DNA from: Rhodopseudomonas rhenobacensis
GTDB taxonomy: Bacteria > Pseudomonadota > Alphaproteobacteria > Rhizobiales > Xanthobacteraceae
Assembly: GCF_014203125.1 (NCBI RefSeq)
Contig: NZ_JACHIH010000014.1
Span: 1-64,000, forward strand
Reading direction: 5' to 3'
Length of the DNA: 64,000 nt
This document shows positions 8,203 through 17,259 of the stretch, one piece after another. The translations under genes were made by a program, and so were the position numbers. The notes below the pieces were generated by a model that saw only the letters and a program-made list of their open reading frames with translations, was not told the origin of the DNA and did no database searches. Each line of letters opens with the position of its first letter. Position 1 is the first letter of the stretch.

Positions 8203-9288
8203 ATGGTGACTATCCAAGCTGAGAAGTTGATCGATTTCGTGACGGAAGTGTTCGTCCGCGCGGACTCCTCGGAAGCCGAGGCGAGGCGAATCGCGAGCTA
8301 TCTCACCACCTCCAATCTCACCGGCCATGACAGCCACGGCGTGATCCGGGTGCCGGTCTATATCCGCTGGAAAAAAGACGGCGCGGTGATCCCCAACCAG
8401 AGCATCGCGATGGTGGTCGACACGCCGGCGCTGGCGGTGGTCGACGGCCGGTTCGGCTACGGCCAGACCGTGGCGCCTGAGGCGGTGCAGATCGGCATCG
8501 ACAAATGCAAGGCGTCGGGGCTGTCCGCGGTGGCGCTGCGCAATTCCGGCCACATCGGCCGGGTCGGTGACTGGGCGGAGATGGCGGCCGCCGCCGGCCT
8601 GGTGTCGATCCATTTCGTCAATGCGGCGGGCTCGATCCTGGTGGCGCCGTTCGGCGGCGTCGAGCGCAGATTGTCCACCGCCCCGTTCTGCGTCGGCATT
8701 CCGCGCGAGGGGCAGCTTCCGATCGTGCTGGATTTCGCCACCTCGATCGTCGCCGAGGGCAAGGTGCTGGTGGCGAGCCGCGGCGGCAAGAAGCTGCCGG
8801 CCGGCGCCCTGATCGCCGCCGACGGCACGCTCAGCGAAGACCCGGCGCAACTCTACGGCCCCTGCACACCAGGAGGGCCGCGTATCCACGAAAACGGCAC
8901 TGGGGCGATTCGGGCGTTCGGCGAGCAAAAGGGCTCCGGCCTGGCGCTGATCTGCGAACTGCTCGGCGGCGCGCTGACCGGCACCGGCGCCACCGGGCCG
9001 AACCGTCGCTTCGCCAACGGCATGTTCGCGATTTATGTCGACCCCAAGCAGATCGACCCGGAGCATTTCTTCGACGGCGACGTCGCGCGCTACGTCAAGT
9101 ATTTCAAGGACACCAAGCCGGCGGCGGGCTCCACCGAGGTGCTGATTCCCGGCGATCCCGAAGCCCGCAGCCGCGCCGAGCGCACCGCCAATGGCGTGCC
9201 GCTGCCCGACGACACCTGGACGGCGATCGTCACCACCGCGCGCGAACTCGGCGTATCCGAGCGCGCGGTGCAGACCGCGACGGCGTGA
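8203..9288 (+). CDS. Malate/L-lactate/ureidoglycolate dehydrogenase-like oxidoreductase (LDH2 family)
   Basis: 361 residues, cytosolic, NAD(P)-dependent by family. The LDH2/MDH2 hallmarks are the N-terminal TSNLTGHDSHGVIR (about 37-49), the catalytic-histidine segment ALRNSGHIGRVGDW (about 113-126), and the later glycine-rich FGEQKGSGLALICELL. The ATG at 8203 follows a GGAAG-type ribosome-binding site. The family reduces or oxidises 2-hydroxy acids (malate, lactate, ureidoglycolate, 2,3-diketogulonate), and the exact substrate cannot be read from sequence. The HpcH/HpaI aldolase gene follows on the same strand after a palindromic repeat, suggesting a shared hydroxy-acid route. Confidence 0.85.
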   Translation: MVTIQAEKLIDFVTEVFVRADSSEAEARRIASYLTTSNLTGHDSHGVIRVPVYIRWKKDGAVIPNQSIAMVVDTPALAVVDGRFGYGQTVAPEAVQIGIDKCKASGLSAVALRNSGHIGRVGDWAEMAAAAGLVSIHFVNAAGSILVAPFGGVERRLSTAPFCVGIPREGQLPIVLDFATSIVAEGKVLVASRGGKKLPAGALIAADGTLSEDPAQLYGPCTPGGPRIHENGTGAIRAFGEQKGSGLALICELLGGALTGTGATGPNRRFANGMFAIYVDPKQIDPEHFFDGDVARYVKYFKDTKPAAGSTEVLIPGDPEARSRAERTANGVPLPDDTWTAIVTTARELGVSERAVQTATA

Positions 9289-9327
9289 CGCGTGATCGTA
9301 TCCTTCACGAGCGCGGCCAACCCGAAC

Positions 9328-9439
9328 CGTCATTGCGAGCCGAGGTCGGCGCGTAGCGCCGAACGACGGCGAAGCAATCCAGGGTCGCGGAACACTGAGC
9401 CCCTGGATTGCTTCGTCGCAAGAGCTCCTCGCAATGACG
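9328..9439. repeat. Palindromic intergenic repeat, CGTCATTGCGAG family
   Basis: Perfect 12-base terminal inverted repeats (CGTCATTGCGAG / CTCGCAATGACG) enclose an inner pair (GAAGCAATCCAGGG / CCCTGGATTGCTTC). A second copy lies at 55927-56035. Such REP/MITE-like elements are scattered through Rhodopseudomonas and Bradyrhizobium genomes, to my knowledge. It sits between the LDH2 and aldolase genes and could form a long mRNA hairpin. Confidence 0.85.
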
Positions 9440-9510
9440 ACCTCCAGCGCCTGAGTTCCTCGCGCGCATCTTCATTGTGGTGAGCGTCAGCAAGAAAGTG
9501 AGCAGCACCG

Positions 9511-10287
9511 ATGGCCAACAACGTCAAACACATCTGGGCCGCCGGCAAGGTTGCGCTGAACGGCTGGCTGGCGATTCCGTCGGGCTTCTCCGCCGAGGTG
9601 ATGGCGCAATGCGGCTTCGATAGCGTCACCGTCGATCTGCAGCACGGCGTACAGGACTATCAGTCGATGGTCAGCTGTTTCCAGGCGATGCAGGCGCATC
9701 CGGTGACGCCGATGGTGCGGGTGCCGTGGAACGAGCCCGGCATCATCGGCAAGGTGCTGGACGCCGGCGCCTACGGGGTGATCTGCCCGATGGTCAACAG
9801 CAAGGAAGAAGCCGAAGCCTTCGTGCAATCCTGCAAATATCCACCGCGCGGCACGCGTAGCAACGGCCCGATCCGTGCCGGGCTGTACGGCTCGTCCGGC
9901 AACTACCAGACCACGGCGAACGACGAGACGCTGTGCATCCCGATGATCGAGACCAGAACCGCGGTCGACAATATGGAAGCGATCCTCGACGTCGAAGGCA
10001 TCGCCGGGATCTATGTCGGACCAAGCGATCTCGGCTTTTCCTACGGCCTGGTGCCGAAGCTCGACCGCGACGAGCCGGAGATCTTGAAGATCTACGACAA
10101 GCTGTTGAAGGAATGCGACAAGCGCGGGATTTATCCCGGCATCCATTGCTCTGGCCCCGCCGGCGCTGCAAAAAACATCGCCATGGGCTTCAAGCTGGTG
10201 ACGCTGCTCAACGACAGCGGCATCATGGCGACCGGCGCCAAGGCCTGGGTCGGCGAGACGCGGAAGAATTCTGGCGGCAAAGCGTAA
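9511..10287 (+). CDS. HpcH/HpaI family class II aldolase
   Basis: 258 residues, cytosolic. Key residues of the HpaI pyruvate aldolases align by position: His45 in VDLQHGVQDY, Arg70 in PMVRVPWNE, and metal ligands Glu147 (MIETRT) and Asp173 (GPSDLGFS). HpaI cleaves 4-hydroxy-2-oxoheptane-1,7-dioate to pyruvate and succinate semialdehyde with a divalent metal; related enzymes act on 2-keto-3-deoxy sugar acids. The ATG at 9511 is the first good start after the palindromic repeat. With the LDH2 gene upstream it may form a two-step hydroxy-acid/aldol module. The true substrate remains open. Confidence 0.87.
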   Translation: MANNVKHIWAAGKVALNGWLAIPSGFSAEVMAQCGFDSVTVDLQHGVQDYQSMVSCFQAMQAHPVTPMVRVPWNEPGIIGKVLDAGAYGVICPMVNSKEEAEAFVQSCKYPPRGTRSNGPIRAGLYGSSGNYQTTANDETLCIPMIETRTAVDNMEAILDVEGIAGIYVGPSDLGFSYGLVPKLDRDEPEILKIYDKLLKECDKRGIYPGIHCSGPAGAAKNIAMGFKLVTLLNDSGIMATGAKAWVGETRKNSGGKA

Positions 10288-10445
10288 CGATTGCCCCATC
10301 GTTGCGCTGGGTGGCGCACTCCCGCGTGACGTCGGCGACCGGGTGAGCTATACCGCACGCTGCCTAGGCAGCGCTGCCCGTTGTTAACGCTTGATCCGCG
10401 CAGGCTCCGGTGTTCTGCTCAAAAAAGCTGCTGGAGTTGCCCGCT

Positions 10446-13400
10446 TTGTCGATCTTCGTCGCCCTACACCACGTCACGCATTACAAATACGACCGTCCCA
10501 TCGATCTCGGCCCGCAAACCGTGCGGCTGCGGCCCGCGCCGCACACCCGAACGCCGATCCTGAGCTATTCGCTCAAGGTCAAGCCTTCGAATCACTTCGT
10601 CAACTGGCAGCAGGACCCGCAGGGCAATTGGCTGGCGCGCTTCGTGTTTCCGGAGAAGGCCAGCGAACTGAAGATCGAGGTCGATTTCACCGCCGAGATG
10701 ACGGTGATCAACCCGTTCGACTTCTTCGTCGAGCCTTACGCCGAGAGCTTCCCGTTCGCTTATACCAATGACTTGCAGATCGAGCTCGCGCCGTATCTTG
10801 CGACCGAGCCGAGCGGTCCGTTGTTCGAGGCCTATCTGGCGGAGATCGCCCGCGAGGCGCCGAGCACGGTCAACTTCCTGGTCGAGCTCAACGCCAGGCT
10901 GCGCGACCGCATCAATTACATCATCCGCATGGAGCCGGGCATCCAGACCCCGGAGCATACGCTTGAGACCGGCGCCGGTTCGTGCCGCGATTCGGCTTGG
11001 CTTTTGATCCAGACGCTGCGCCGGCTCGGCCTCGCGGCGCGCTTCGTCTCCGGCTATCTCATCCAGTTGCGCCCCGACATCGCGCCGGTCGATGGCAAGG
11101 TCGAGGTCGAGAACGACTTCACCGATCTGCACGCCTGGGCCGAGGTCTATATCCCCGGTGCCGGTTGGATCGGCTTCGACGCCACCTCGGGCATGCTGGC
11201 CGGCGAGGGCCATATCCCGGTCGCCGCCACGCCGCATTATCGCTCGGCGGCGCCGATCTCCGGCATGGCCGGCTTCGCCAATGTCGATTTTAATTTCGAG
11301 ATGAGCGTGAAGCGGATCCGCGAGGCGCCGCGGATCACCAAGCCGTTCTCCGACCAAGCCTGGGCGCGGCTCGACAAGGTCGGCGAAAAGGTCGATGCGG
11401 ATTTGAAAGCCGACGACGTGCGGCTGACCATGGGCGGCGAGCCGACCTTCGTGTCGATCGACGATCTGGAATCGCCGGAGTGGAATATCGCCGCGGTCGG
11501 CCCGACCAAGCGGGTGCTCGGCGACGATCTGTTGCGCCGGTTGCGAGAGCGCTTCGCGCCGGGCGGCTTGCTGCATTTCGGCCAGGGCAAATGGTATCCC
11601 GGCGAAAGCTTGCCGCGCTGGGCATTTGGCCTTTATTGGCGCAAGGACGGCGTGCCGATCTGGAAAAATCCGGCACTGATCGCGCCGGTCGACGGCAAGC
11701 GTCCGGTCAAGATCGAGGAAGCGCAGCGCTTCGCCGTCGACACCGCCAAGCGGCTCGGCATCCATTCCGACTACATCCTGCCGGCGTTCGAAGATCCGGC
11801 GCACTGGCTGCAGAAGGAAGCAGGGCTGCCGCCGAACGTCGATCCCAGCGATTCCAAGCTCGCCGATCCGGAAGAGCGGGCGCGGATGGCGCGGGTGTTC
11901 GACCAGGGACTCAACGTGCCGAAGGGCTATGTGCTGCCGATCCAGCGCTGGAACGCCGAGGCTGACCGTTGGCGCAGCGAGCGTTGGAAATTCCGCCGCG
12001 GCAACCTGTTTCTGACGCCGGGCGATTCGCCGCTAGGCTTGCGGCTGCCGATCTCGTCGTTGCCGCATATTCCCGAGGACGAATTCCCCTACACCGTCGA
12101 GCAGGACCCGCTGGAGCCGCGCGATCCGTTGTCGGAGGGGAGCGAAGCGAAGGCCAAGGCCGCGGCGACCAAGCCCCCGGAAAAGCCGAAGAAGAAGCAG
12201 GTCCCGGTGCGCACCGCGATGTCGATCGAGATTCGCGAGGACGTGCTGTGCGCGTTCATGCCGCCGGTGGAGAAGCTGGAAGACTATCTCGAACTGATCA
12301 CCGCGGTGGAGGCCACCGCCGAAGACATGAAGATGCAGGTGCACGTCGAGGGCTATCCGCCGCCCTACGATCCCCGCATCGAGGTGATCAAGGTGACGCC
12401 AGATCCCGGGGTGATCGAGGTCAATATTCATCCCGCGGCAAACTGGAGGCAGGCGGTCGAGACCACCTTCGGGCTCTACGAGGAGGCCGCCAAGGTCCGG
12501 CTCGGCGCCAACCGCTTCCTGATCGACGGCCGCCACACCGGCACCGGCGGCGGCAACCACGTCGTGGTCGGCGGCGCCACCCCGGCCGACTCGCCGTTCC
12601 TGCGCCGGCCCGATCTGCTGAAGAGTTTTGTTCTCTATTGGCAGCGGCACCCGTCGCTGTCCTATCTGTTCTCCGGGATGTTCATCGGCCCGACCAGCCA
12701 GGCGCCGCGGATCGACGAGGCGCGGCACGACGGGCTCTACGAGTTGGAGATCGCGATCGCGCATGTGCCGCCGCCCGGCGTCGAAGGACCGCTTTGGCTA
12801 GTCGACCGGCTGTTCCGCAACATCCTGGTCGATATCACCGGCAATACCCATCGCGCCGAGATCTGCATCGACAAGCTGTATTCGCCGGACAGCTCGACCG
12901 GCCGGCTTGGCCTGGTGGAATTCCGCGCGCTGGAGATGCCACCGGATCCGCGGATGAGTCTGGCGCAGCAATTGCTGATCCGCGCGCTGGTCGCGAAACT
13001 GTGGCGCGAGCCGCTGGACGGCAAGTTCGTGCGCTGGGGCACCACGCTGCACGACCGCTTCATGCTGCCTTACTACTTGTGGGAGGATTTCAAGGGCGTG
13101 CTCGCCGAACTCGGCCAGTCCGGCTACGACTTCTCGCCGGAATGGTTCGAAGCCCAGCTCGAATTCCGCTTTCCGGTGTTCGGCAGCGTCAGCCATGGCG
13201 GCGTCTCGCTGGAAGTGCGCCAAGCCTTGGAGCCGTGGCACGTGATGGGCGAGGAAGGCACCGCCGGCGGCACCGTGCGCTATGTCGATTCTTCGGTGGA
13301 GCGGCTGCAGCTCAAGACCGAAGGGTTTGTCGAAGGCCGCCACGTCGTGACCTGCAACGGCCGCAGGCTGCCGATGACGCCGACCGGACGCTCCGGCGAG

Positions 13401-13718
13401 GCGGTGGCGGCGGTGCGGTTCAAGGCCTGGCAGCCGGCGTCGGGGCTGCATCCGACCATTCCGGTGCATTCGCCGCTGGTGTTCGACATCGTCGACAGCT
13501 GGAACGGCCGCTCGCTCGGCGGCTGCGTCTATCACGTCGCCCATCCGGGCGGGCGCTCCTACGAGACCAAGCCGGTCAACTCGTACGAAGCCGAGGCGCG
13601 GCGGCTGGCACGGTTTCAGGACCACGGCCACACCCCGGGCAAGATCGATCCGCCGCGCGAGGAGCGCAGCCTCGAATTCCCGCTCACCCTCGATCTGCGG
13701 ACGCCGCTGCCGGATTAG
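10446..13718 (+). CDS. Transglutaminase-like domain fused to DUF2126 (putative amidoligase)
   Basis: About 1090 residues from a TTG start at 10446 with GGAG nine bases upstream; a GTG at 10410 in the same frame is the alternative. The N-terminal third is a bacterial transglutaminase-like cysteine-peptidase fold with an intact triad: Cys180 ([10 protein letters not shown]), His229 (DLHAWAEVY) and Asp245 (GFDATSG). The rest (about 300-1080) is DUF2126, a predicted COOH-NH2 ligase of the glutamine-synthetase/GCS type. A low-complexity Lys/Pro/Ala linker lies around 570-590. Members are nearly always encoded beside permuted ATP-grasp/alpha-E and transglutaminase genes, as here. The inferred role is formation and cleavage of isopeptide or peptide bonds; no substrate is known. 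Confidence 0.85.
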   Translation: MSIFVALHHVTHYKYDRPIDLGPQTVRLRPAPHTRTPILSYSLKVKPSNHFVNWQQDPQGNWLARFVFPEKASELKIEVDFTAEMTVINPFDFFVEPYAESFPFAYTNDLQIELAPYLATEPSGPLFEAYLAEIAREAPSTVNFLVELNARLRDRINYIIRMEPGIQTPEHTLETGAGSCRDSAWLLIQTLRRLGLAARFVSGYLIQLRPDIAPVDGKVEVENDFTDLHAWAEVYIPGAGWIGFDATSGMLAGEGHIPVAATPHYRSAAPISGMAGFANVDFNFEMSVKRIREAPRITKPFSDQAWARLDKVGEKVDADLKADDVRLTMGGEPTFVSIDDLESPEWNIAAVGPTKRVLGDDLLRRLRERFAPGGLLHFGQGKWYPGESLPRWAFGLYWRKDGVPIWKNPALIAPVDGKRPVKIEEAQRFAVDTAKRLGIHSDYILPAFEDPAHWLQKEAGLPPNVDPSDSKLADPEERARMARVFDQGLNVPKGYVLPIQRWNAEADRWRSERWKFRRGNLFLTPGDSPLGLRLPISSLPHIPEDEFPYTVEQDPLEPRDPLSEGSEAKAKAAATKPPEKPKKKQVPVRTAMSIEIREDVLCAFMPPVEKLEDYLELITAVEATAEDMKMQVHVEGYPPPYDPRIEVIKVTPDPGVIEVNIHPAANWRQAVETTFGLYEEAAKVRLGANRFLIDGRHTGTGGGNHVVVGGATPADSPFLRRPDLLKSFVLYWQRHPSLSYLFSGMFIGPTSQAPRIDEARHDGLYELEIAIAHVPPPGVEGPLWLVDRLFRNILVDITGNTHRAEICIDKLYSPDSSTGRLGLVEFRALEMPPDPRMSLAQQLLIRALVAKLWREPLDGKFVRWGTTLHDRFMLPYYLWEDFKGVLAELGQSGYDFSPEWFEAQLEFRFPVFGSVSHGGVSLEVRQALEPWHVMGEEGTAGGTVRYVDSSVERLQLKTEGFVEGRHVVTCNGRRLPMTPTGRSGEAVAAVRFKAWQPASGLHPTIPVHSPLVFDIVDSWNGRSLGGCVYHVAHPGGRSYETKPVNSYEAEARRLARFQDHGHTPGKIDPPREERSLEFPLTLDLRTPLPD

Positions 13719-13757
13719 CGGTGCCTGGGGTTCGTACGAGACCGCGCACAACGACCA

Positions 13758-13792
13758 AGCAGGATGACGGTTTGAAGAACCTGCATCCTGCT
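13758..13792 (+). terminator. Weak hairpin after the DUF2126 gene
   Basis: AGCAGGATG pairs with CATCCTGCT (9-bp stem, long loop) in the 164-base gap before the ATP-grasp gene. There is no real T tract, so it may only slow or partly stop transcription between the two genes. Confidence 0.3.
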
Positions 13793-13882
13793 GTGGCCTA
13801 GTTCATTTGTTCTCTTGACCCGCCGCTGTGCAAACGAGAACGTCTCCCGCAACTCAGCGCGCACCAGTCAGGAGACCAGGTC

Positions 13883-16384
13883 ATGGCGGATTCCGCCGTC
13901 CACGGCAGCAAGGCGCGCCCGCGCGACCGCAAGGTCGCGCAGTGGACCCGCGATTACGTGCGGCTGCCTGGCATTCCCGACGAGTTCATCACCCCCGACG
14001 GCGCGCCGCGCGAGGTCTGGAGCCGGTTCTTCGATTATTTCGCCAGCCTCTCGCCGCCGGAGATCACCCGGCGGTTCGGCGCGGCGGACCGGCATCTGCG
14101 TGAGGCCGGGGTGTCGTATCGCGCGCCGGGAGAAACCAGCGAGCGGGCCTGGCCGCTCAGCCACGTGCCGCTGTTGATCGACGAGGTCGAGTGGCAGCAG
14201 ATCGCCGCCGGCATCGTCCAGCGCGTCACGCTGCTGGAAGAGGTGCTGACCGATCTGTATGGCGACGGCCGGCTGATCGCCGACGGCGCGGTGCCGGCGG
14301 CGGCGATCGCCGGCAGCGCCGAATATCTGCGCGCGGTGTGCGGCATCAAGCCGCCGGGCGGGCGTTATCTCAACCTCTACGCCGCCGATATCGGCCGCGG
14401 TCCCGATGGCCGCTGGTGGGTGCTCGGCGATCGCACCCAGGCGCCGTCCGGCATGGGTTATGCGCTGGAAAACCGCCTGGTGCTGTCGCGCGCCTTCGCC
14501 GATCTTTACAAATCGATGAATGCCGAGCGGGTGGCGCCGTTCTTCGAGGCGTTCCGCGACCATCTGCGCGCCAGCGCCGACCGCGACGAGCCGCGGATCG
14601 GCGTGCTGACGCCGGGCCGTTTCAGCGAGACCTATTTCGAACACGCCACCCTGGCGCGCTATCTCGGCTATCTGCTGGTGGAAGGCGACGACCTCGCGGT
14701 GTCGGGCGATCGGGTGCATATCCGCACCGTGGCCGGGCTGAAGCGGCTCGACGTGCTGCTGCGCCGGGTGGATTCCAATTCGCTCGATCCTCTGGAGCTT
14801 GATGCCTCCTCGCAACTCGGCGTTCCCGGCCTGATCGACGTGCTCCGCAAGGGCGGCGTCGTGGTCGCCAACATGCCGGGCTCCGGAGTGATCGAATCCC
14901 GCGCGCTGTTGGGCTTTCTTCCCAACCTGGCGCGCCGGCTGCTCGGCGAAGACCTGAAGATGCCGCATATCGCCACCTGGTGGTGCGGCCAGAAGAGCGC
15001 CCGCGAGGAAGTGCTGGATCGGCTCGACGATTTCGCCATCGAAGGCGCCTATGGCGCCGCGGTGCCGGGCTTTCCGGGGCCCGGGCCGGTGCTCGCCGCC
15101 GATCTGTCGGCGAGCGAACGCGACCGTCTGCGCAATGCGATCAGCAACCGCGGCATCGATTACGTCGGCCAGGAGCTGGTCAGCCTGTCGACCACGCCGG
15201 TGTGGGACGATGGCAAGCTGGCGCCGCGGCCGTTCGTGCTGCGGGTGTTCGCCGCCGCCACCGCCGACGGCTGGACGGTGATGCCCGGCGGGTTCTGCCG
15301 GATCGCCGAGCGACTGGATTCCCGCGCGGTGTCGATGGGGCAGGGTGCCCGCGCCGCCGACGTCTGGGTGGTGTCGGAAAAGGCGGTCACCGCCTCGACG
15401 CTGCTGCCGACCGTGGACACGGTGCGGATCAAGCGCATCACCGGCTGGGTGCCGAGCCGCGCCGCCGACAATCTGTTCTGGCTCGGGCGTTACCTGGAGC
15501 GCGCCGAGGGCACGCTGCGACTGGTGCGGGCGCTCAGCGTGCCGCAGCGCGACCCCGGCAAGGGGCCGCAGCATCAGTCGCTGGAGCGGATCCAGCGCTT
15601 GTTGGTGACCTGGGGCGCCACCGCGCTCGGCGCCCGCGCCAACCCGTCCAAGATCGCCGCCGAGGCGCTGCAGAACGAGGAGGAATTCGGTTCGGCGCTG
15701 TCGCTGGTGCGCGCGGCGCAGCGCAACGCCGCCTCGCTGCGCGAGCGGCTGTCGCCCGACGCCTGGCAGGTCATTACGCAAATGGCGGAGCGGCTGGCGC
15801 AGCCGGTGGAGGACGACGACGGCGTGGTCAGCACCGCGGAATTGACGCTGCAGGAGCTGGCGAGCTTCGCCGGGCTTGCCCAGGAGAACATGAACCGCGC
15901 CGCCGGCTGGCGCTTCCTCAAGATGGGCCGCCGCATCGAGCGCGCCATCAACAGCACGCGCTTTGCACGGCAGTTCGCCTATGACGAGGCGACCGGCGAG
16001 GATCTCGATATTTTGCTGACGCTGGTGGACTGCCAGATCACCTATCGGTCGCGCTATCTGGTCGGCGCGCTGCTGCCGCCGGTGCGCGATCTCGTGGTGC
16101 TCGATCCTTACAACCCGCGCTCGGTGGCGTTCCAGGCGCAGGAGCTCAACGACCACATCGCCAGCCTGCCGACGCTGCGCGCCGGCGGCCTGATCGAGCG
16201 GCCGCAACGGCTTGCGGTGGCGCTGCAATCGACGCTGATCACCGCCGAGGCGGCGACGCTCGATGCCAAATCGCTGTTCGCGCTGGAGCAGCAGCTGCTG
16301 GAGCTCGCTGACGCGATCGGCCAGCGCTACTTCCCGCACGGCGCCAGCGCAATGCGGCCGGAGAAGCTGATGGGGCTGGCGTGA
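13883..16384 (+). CDS. Circularly permuted ATP-grasp type 2 / alpha-E domain fusion protein
   Basis: 833 residues, cytosolic. Residues about 80-480 are the circularly permuted ATP-grasp domain (former DUF404/DUF407), with the conserved LYGDGRLIADG, GIKPPGG...LYAADIGRGPDG and PSGMGYALENR segments. From about 530 (NLFWLGRYLERAEG) to 825 it is the alpha-E helical domain (DUF403). In many bacteria the two parts are separate neighbouring genes, and here they are fused. The stop overlaps the start of the next transglutaminase gene (GTGA), so translation is coupled. The predicted activity is ATP-dependent carboxylate-amine ligation, working with the DUF2126 protein and the transglutaminases. No biochemical function is established. 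Confidence 0.9.
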   Translation: MADSAVHGSKARPRDRKVAQWTRDYVRLPGIPDEFITPDGAPREVWSRFFDYFASLSPPEITRRFGAADRHLREAGVSYRAPGETSERAWPLSHVPLLIDEVEWQQIAAGIVQRVTLLEEVLTDLYGDGRLIADGAVPAAAIAGSAEYLRAVCGIKPPGGRYLNLYAADIGRGPDGRWWVLGDRTQAPSGMGYALENRLVLSRAFADLYKSMNAERVAPFFEAFRDHLRASADRDEPRIGVLTPGRFSETYFEHATLARYLGYLLVEGDDLAVSGDRVHIRTVAGLKRLDVLLRRVDSNSLDPLELDASSQLGVPGLIDVLRKGGVVVANMPGSGVIESRALLGFLPNLARRLLGEDLKMPHIATWWCGQKSAREEVLDRLDDFAIEGAYGAAVPGFPGPGPVLAADLSASERDRLRNAISNRGIDYVGQELVSLSTTPVWDDGKLAPRPFVLRVFAAATADGWTVMPGGFCRIAERLDSRAVSMGQGARAADVWVVSEKAVTASTLLPTVDTVRIKRITGWVPSRAADNLFWLGRYLERAEGTLRLVRALSVPQRDPGKGPQHQSLERIQRLLVTWGATALGARANPSKIAAEALQNEEEFGSALSLVRAAQRNAASLRERLSPDAWQVITQMAERLAQPVEDDDGVVSTAELTLQELASFAGLAQENMNRAAGWRFLKMGRRIERAINSTRFARQFAYDEATGEDLDILLTLVDCQITYRSRYLVGALLPPVRDLVVLDPYNPRSVAFQAQELNDHIASLPTLRAGGLIERPQRLAVALQSTLITAEAATLDAKSLFALEQQLLELADAIGQRYFPHGASAMRPEKLMGLA

Positions 16385-17259
16385 TCTACGATATTCGCCA
16401 CGTCACCACCTACAGCTATGGCAGCGCGGTGAGCTACGCGCGCTGCTCGTTGCGGCTGAAGCCGGTCAATGGCGACGGCCAGCAGCTGATTTCGCACGCG
16501 GTGGAGATCAAGCCGCGGCCGATCAACCGCGCCAGCCGGCTGGATTTCTTCGGCACCGATACCGAAAGCGTGCTGATCGAAACCCCGCATCGGCTGTTGC
16601 GCATCGATTCCCGCTCCCGCGTCGCGGTCAATCGCGAGGCGCGCAGTCGCGCCGCCGATAGCCCGGCCTGGGAGGACGTTCGCGAAGCGGCCTTCGCCTC
16701 GAAAAGCCTCGGCGGCGGCTCGCCGATCGGCTACGTGTTCGCGAGCCCTTTGGCGCCGCTCGAACAGCCGGTCACCGACTACGCGGCCGAGAGTTTTTCC
16801 CGCGGTGAGGGCATTTTCCGCGGCGCGGTTGACCTGATGCATCGGATCCGCACCGGCTTCAAATACGATCCGAAGGCCACCGAGATTCATACGCCGCTGA
16901 AGGAAGTGTTCGAGAAGCGTCACGGCGTCTGCCAGGATTTCGCCCATGTGATGATCGCAGGGCTGCGCGGGCTCGGGCTGCCGGCGGCCTATGTCAGCGG
17001 CTATCTGCGCACCTATCCGCCGGCCGGCCAGCCGCGGCTGCAGGGCGCCGATGCGACGCATGCCTGGGTGGCGGTGTGGTGCGGCGAGCCGATCGGCTGG
17101 GTCGGCTTCGATCCGACCAACGATATTCTCGTCGAGAACGACCACATCGTGCTGGCGCAGGGCCGTGACTTTTCCGACGTCTCGCCGGTCGACGGCGTGA
17201 TCGTCGGATCGCGTCGGCAGAAGCTCGGGGTGGCGGTCGACGTCGTGCCGGTCGAATGA
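16381..17259 (+). CDS. Transglutaminase-like cysteine protease family protein
   Basis: 292 residues with a GTG start overlapping the upstream stop. The N-terminal beta domain (about 1-130, IRHVTTYSYGSAVSYARCSLRL) is the bacterial transglutaminase-like N-domain. The core has Cys184 (HGVCQDFAHV), His227 (DATHAWVAV) and Asp244 (GFDPTND). No signal peptide, so probably cytosolic. It resembles the N-terminal domain of the 1090-residue DUF2126 protein, so the locus carries two such domains. It could process a peptide made by the ATP-grasp and DUF2126 enzymes; this is inferred from neighbourhood only. Its stop overlaps the next gene (ATGA). Confidence 0.9.
   Translation: MIYDIRHVTTYSYGSAVSYARCSLRLKPVNGDGQQLISHAVEIKPRPINRASRLDFFGTDTESVLIETPHRLLRIDSRSRVAVNREARSRAADSPAWEDVREAAFASKSLGGGSPIGYVFASPLAPLEQPVTDYAAESFSRGEGIFRGAVDLMHRIRTGFKYDPKATEIHTPLKEVFEKRHGVCQDFAHVMIAGLRGLGLPAAYVSGYLRTYPPAGQPRLQGADATHAWVAVWCGEPIGWVGFDPTNDILVENDHIVLAQGRDFSDVSPVDGVIVGSRRQKLGVAVDVVPVE

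Noticed and set aside
13868-16339. Very long open frame antisense to the ATP-grasp/alpha-E gene (over 800 codons)
   Set aside because: It is rich in Arg/Ala/His, has no recognisable domain and mirrors the codon bias of the real gene; similar long antisense frames lie opposite the RND gene (26872-29019) and hpnN (39643-42033). These are high-GC shadows.
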